Source: Nitrospirales bacterium (lineage in GTDB: Bacteria; Nitrospirota; Thermodesulfovibrionia; Thermodesulfovibrionales; Dissulfurispiraceae). From it: DNA of 6,744 nt. Location: positions 1 to 6,744 of the forward strand of contig JADLDZ010000177.1 in assembly GCA_020846375.1 (NCBI GenBank), written 5' to 3'. Positions 6,204 through 6,744 of this stretch are shown piece by piece. Both the position numbers and the translations under genes were made by a program. Each line of letters opens with the position of its first letter. The first letter of the stretch is position 1. The notes beneath the pieces are model-generated. The model did no database searches and was not told the origin of the DNA. It saw nothing but the letters and a program-made list of their open reading frames with translations.

Positions 6204-6587
6204 CTAATACGCCGTCTCGCTGCCCGCCACGAGAGCGCATTCCCCCACAACCTGCCCCTTCTGCACATGTTCCGCGAAGATCTTCCGCATCTTCTCCTCA
6301 TTGAGGTATACGTACTTGACCGGCGCTGCATTCAGCACTTCCACGGTAGCCATGGGCTCTTTGCTGCAGAGGCCGGCGCAGCCCGAGGTGGCTACGATGA
6401 TGTCCTTCGCTCCCGCCTTGCCGATCTCGTCCAGGAGGGCATCCATCACCTTCTTCGCACCGGCCGCGATCCCGCAGGTGCCCATATGCACGGTGACCTT
6501 CACCCTGCTGCCCCCCTCTTTCAGGGCGAGCTTCTCCCTGTGCTGCTCCTTTATCTTCTTTAAATCATCCACTGTCAGTCTGGGCAT
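6204..6587 (-). CDS. hndB: HndB-type thioredoxin-like (2Fe-2S) ferredoxin domain protein
   Basis: A 127-residue small soluble protein, matching in size and sequence the HndB subunit that sits between HndA and HndC in NAD(P)-linked hydrogenase operons such as that of Desulfovibrio fructosovorans. The thioredoxin-like ferredoxin fold is seen in VHMGTCGIAAGA (33-44) and TSGCAGLCSKEP (67-78). Cysteines are Cys38, Cys70, Cys74 and Cys117. A canonical NuoE-type site is Cys-x4-Cys plus Cys-x3-Cys. Here the first cysteine of the first pair is Val33, so only three canonical ligands are present; Cys117 near the C-terminus could serve as the fourth. Residues 7-26 are highly charged and probably helical. 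It lies 61 bases after the nuoE-type stop and 59 bases before nuoF, and has a strong Shine-Dalgarno. It is likely a structural or electron-relay subunit of the same complex; its exact role in Hnd-type enzymes is not clear to me. It holds the one TTA codon I found in these genes (Leu9). Confidence 0.85.
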   Translation of the reverse strand: MPRLTVDDLKKIKEQHREKLALKEGGSRVKVTVHMGTCGIAAGAKKVMDALLDEIGKAGAKDIIVATSGCAGLCSKEPMATVEVLNAAPVKYVYLNEEKMRKIFAEHVQKGQVVGECALVAGSETAY

Positions 6588-6592
6588 GAAAT

Positions 6593-6600
6593 CCTCCTCT
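6593..6600 (-). promoter_or_regulatory. Shine-Dalgarno for the hndB-type gene
   Basis: AGAGGAGG lies five bases before the ATG at 6587. It supports this start and independent translation after the nuoE-type gene. Confidence 0.75.
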
Positions 6601-6648
6601 TCGTTCCCCTCGTATTCCGAAACCCCGGCTGTTCCGTCTTCCGGGTTC

Positions 6649-6744
6649 CTATTCGTAGTCCTTCAGCAGGTCCAGGGCCTTTATCGGGTTGATGGAGCCG
6701 TAGGTGTCCTTATCCACCACCACGACGGGCGCGAGACCGCAGGC
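6649..6744 (-). CDS. nuoE: NuoE/HndA-type [2Fe-2S] subunit, C-terminal end only
   Basis: Only the last 31 codons and a TAG stop are in the window; the gene begins beyond the right edge. The visible protein starts ACGLAPVVVVDKDTYGSI and ends LKDYE. This matches the end of the thioredoxin-like [2Fe-2S] domain of NuoE/HndA/HydC, where the last Cys of the cluster lies in a C-x-G-LAPV-type segment followed by a short V-x-D strand and a Y-G-x-(I/V) turn. Cys2 of the fragment is therefore probably the final cluster ligand. The subunit normally carries electrons between the flavin of NuoF/HndC and the other clusters. Gene order (nuoE, hndB, nuoF, nuoG) supports the call. The fragment is short, so the exact subfamily cannot be given. 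Confidence 0.8.
   Translation of the reverse strand, partial: ACGLAPVVVVDKDTYGSINPIKALDLLKDYE

Noticed and set aside
1855..6207. A 1450-codon plus-strand open frame across both large genes
   Set aside because: It is the exact codon-for-codon complement of the nuoG- and nuoF-type genes and is open only because these lack TTA, CTA and TCA codons. Its protein is rich in His, Arg, Gly and Pro with no family resemblance.

Overview
The window reads as part of a GC-rich chromosome of an anaerobic bacterium. Everything I can support as coding lies on the minus strand. The combination of a HndA/HndB/HndC-type flavin and iron-sulfur module with a PAS / Cys-x2-Cys ribbon / GAF sensor is typical of Desulfobacterota-like (deltaproteobacterial) or related syntrophic and metal- or sulfate-reducing anaerobes. 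That taxonomic guess is inference from gene content, not from a marker gene.

Read in the direction of transcription (right to left), the order is: the C-terminal tail of a NuoE/HndA-type [2Fe-2S] subunit, cut by the right edge; a 127-residue HndB-type thioredoxin-like ferredoxin; a 627-residue NuoF/HndC-type NAD(H)- and FMN-binding diaphorase with extra clusters at both ends; and an 817-residue NuoG/FdhA-type large subunit. The genes are separated by 61, 59 and 6 bases. The three starts that lie in the window have good Shine-Dalgarno sequences, and the one for the large subunit lies inside the last codons of nuoF. This looks like one operon for a soluble cytoplasmic complex that moves electrons between NAD(H), flavin and a long iron-sulfur chain. 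The HndB and HndC types and the doubled ferredoxin clusters resemble electron-bifurcating HydABC/Hnd hydrogenases and NAD-linked formate dehydrogenases, rather than membrane complex I.

The most interesting point is the large subunit. It keeps the full set of cluster ligands of a formate dehydrogenase alpha subunit and a full-length molybdopterin-type fold. However, the catalytic Cys/Sec-His pair of formate dehydrogenases reads Gly348-Tyr349, and the conserved Lys after the last cluster cysteine is Arg259. It also lacks the H-cluster domain found in the HndD hydrogenase subunit that usually accompanies HndA-HndB-HndC. The operon therefore looks like a Hnd-type module whose hydrogenase has been replaced by a formate-dehydrogenase-like subunit without the usual active site. 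Its terminal substrate cannot be read from the sequence.

Downstream lies a noncoding stretch of about 436 bases with several inverted repeats, a 12-bp tandem repeat and a promoter-like sequence. It is followed by the start of a separate minus-strand sensor gene (PAS, Cys-x2-Cys ribbon, two tandem GAF domains) that runs off the left edge. Its start codons sit two bases after a perfect TATAAT, which suggests a leaderless or nearly leaderless transcript. No RNA gene, mobile element, CRISPR array or plus-strand gene is supported.
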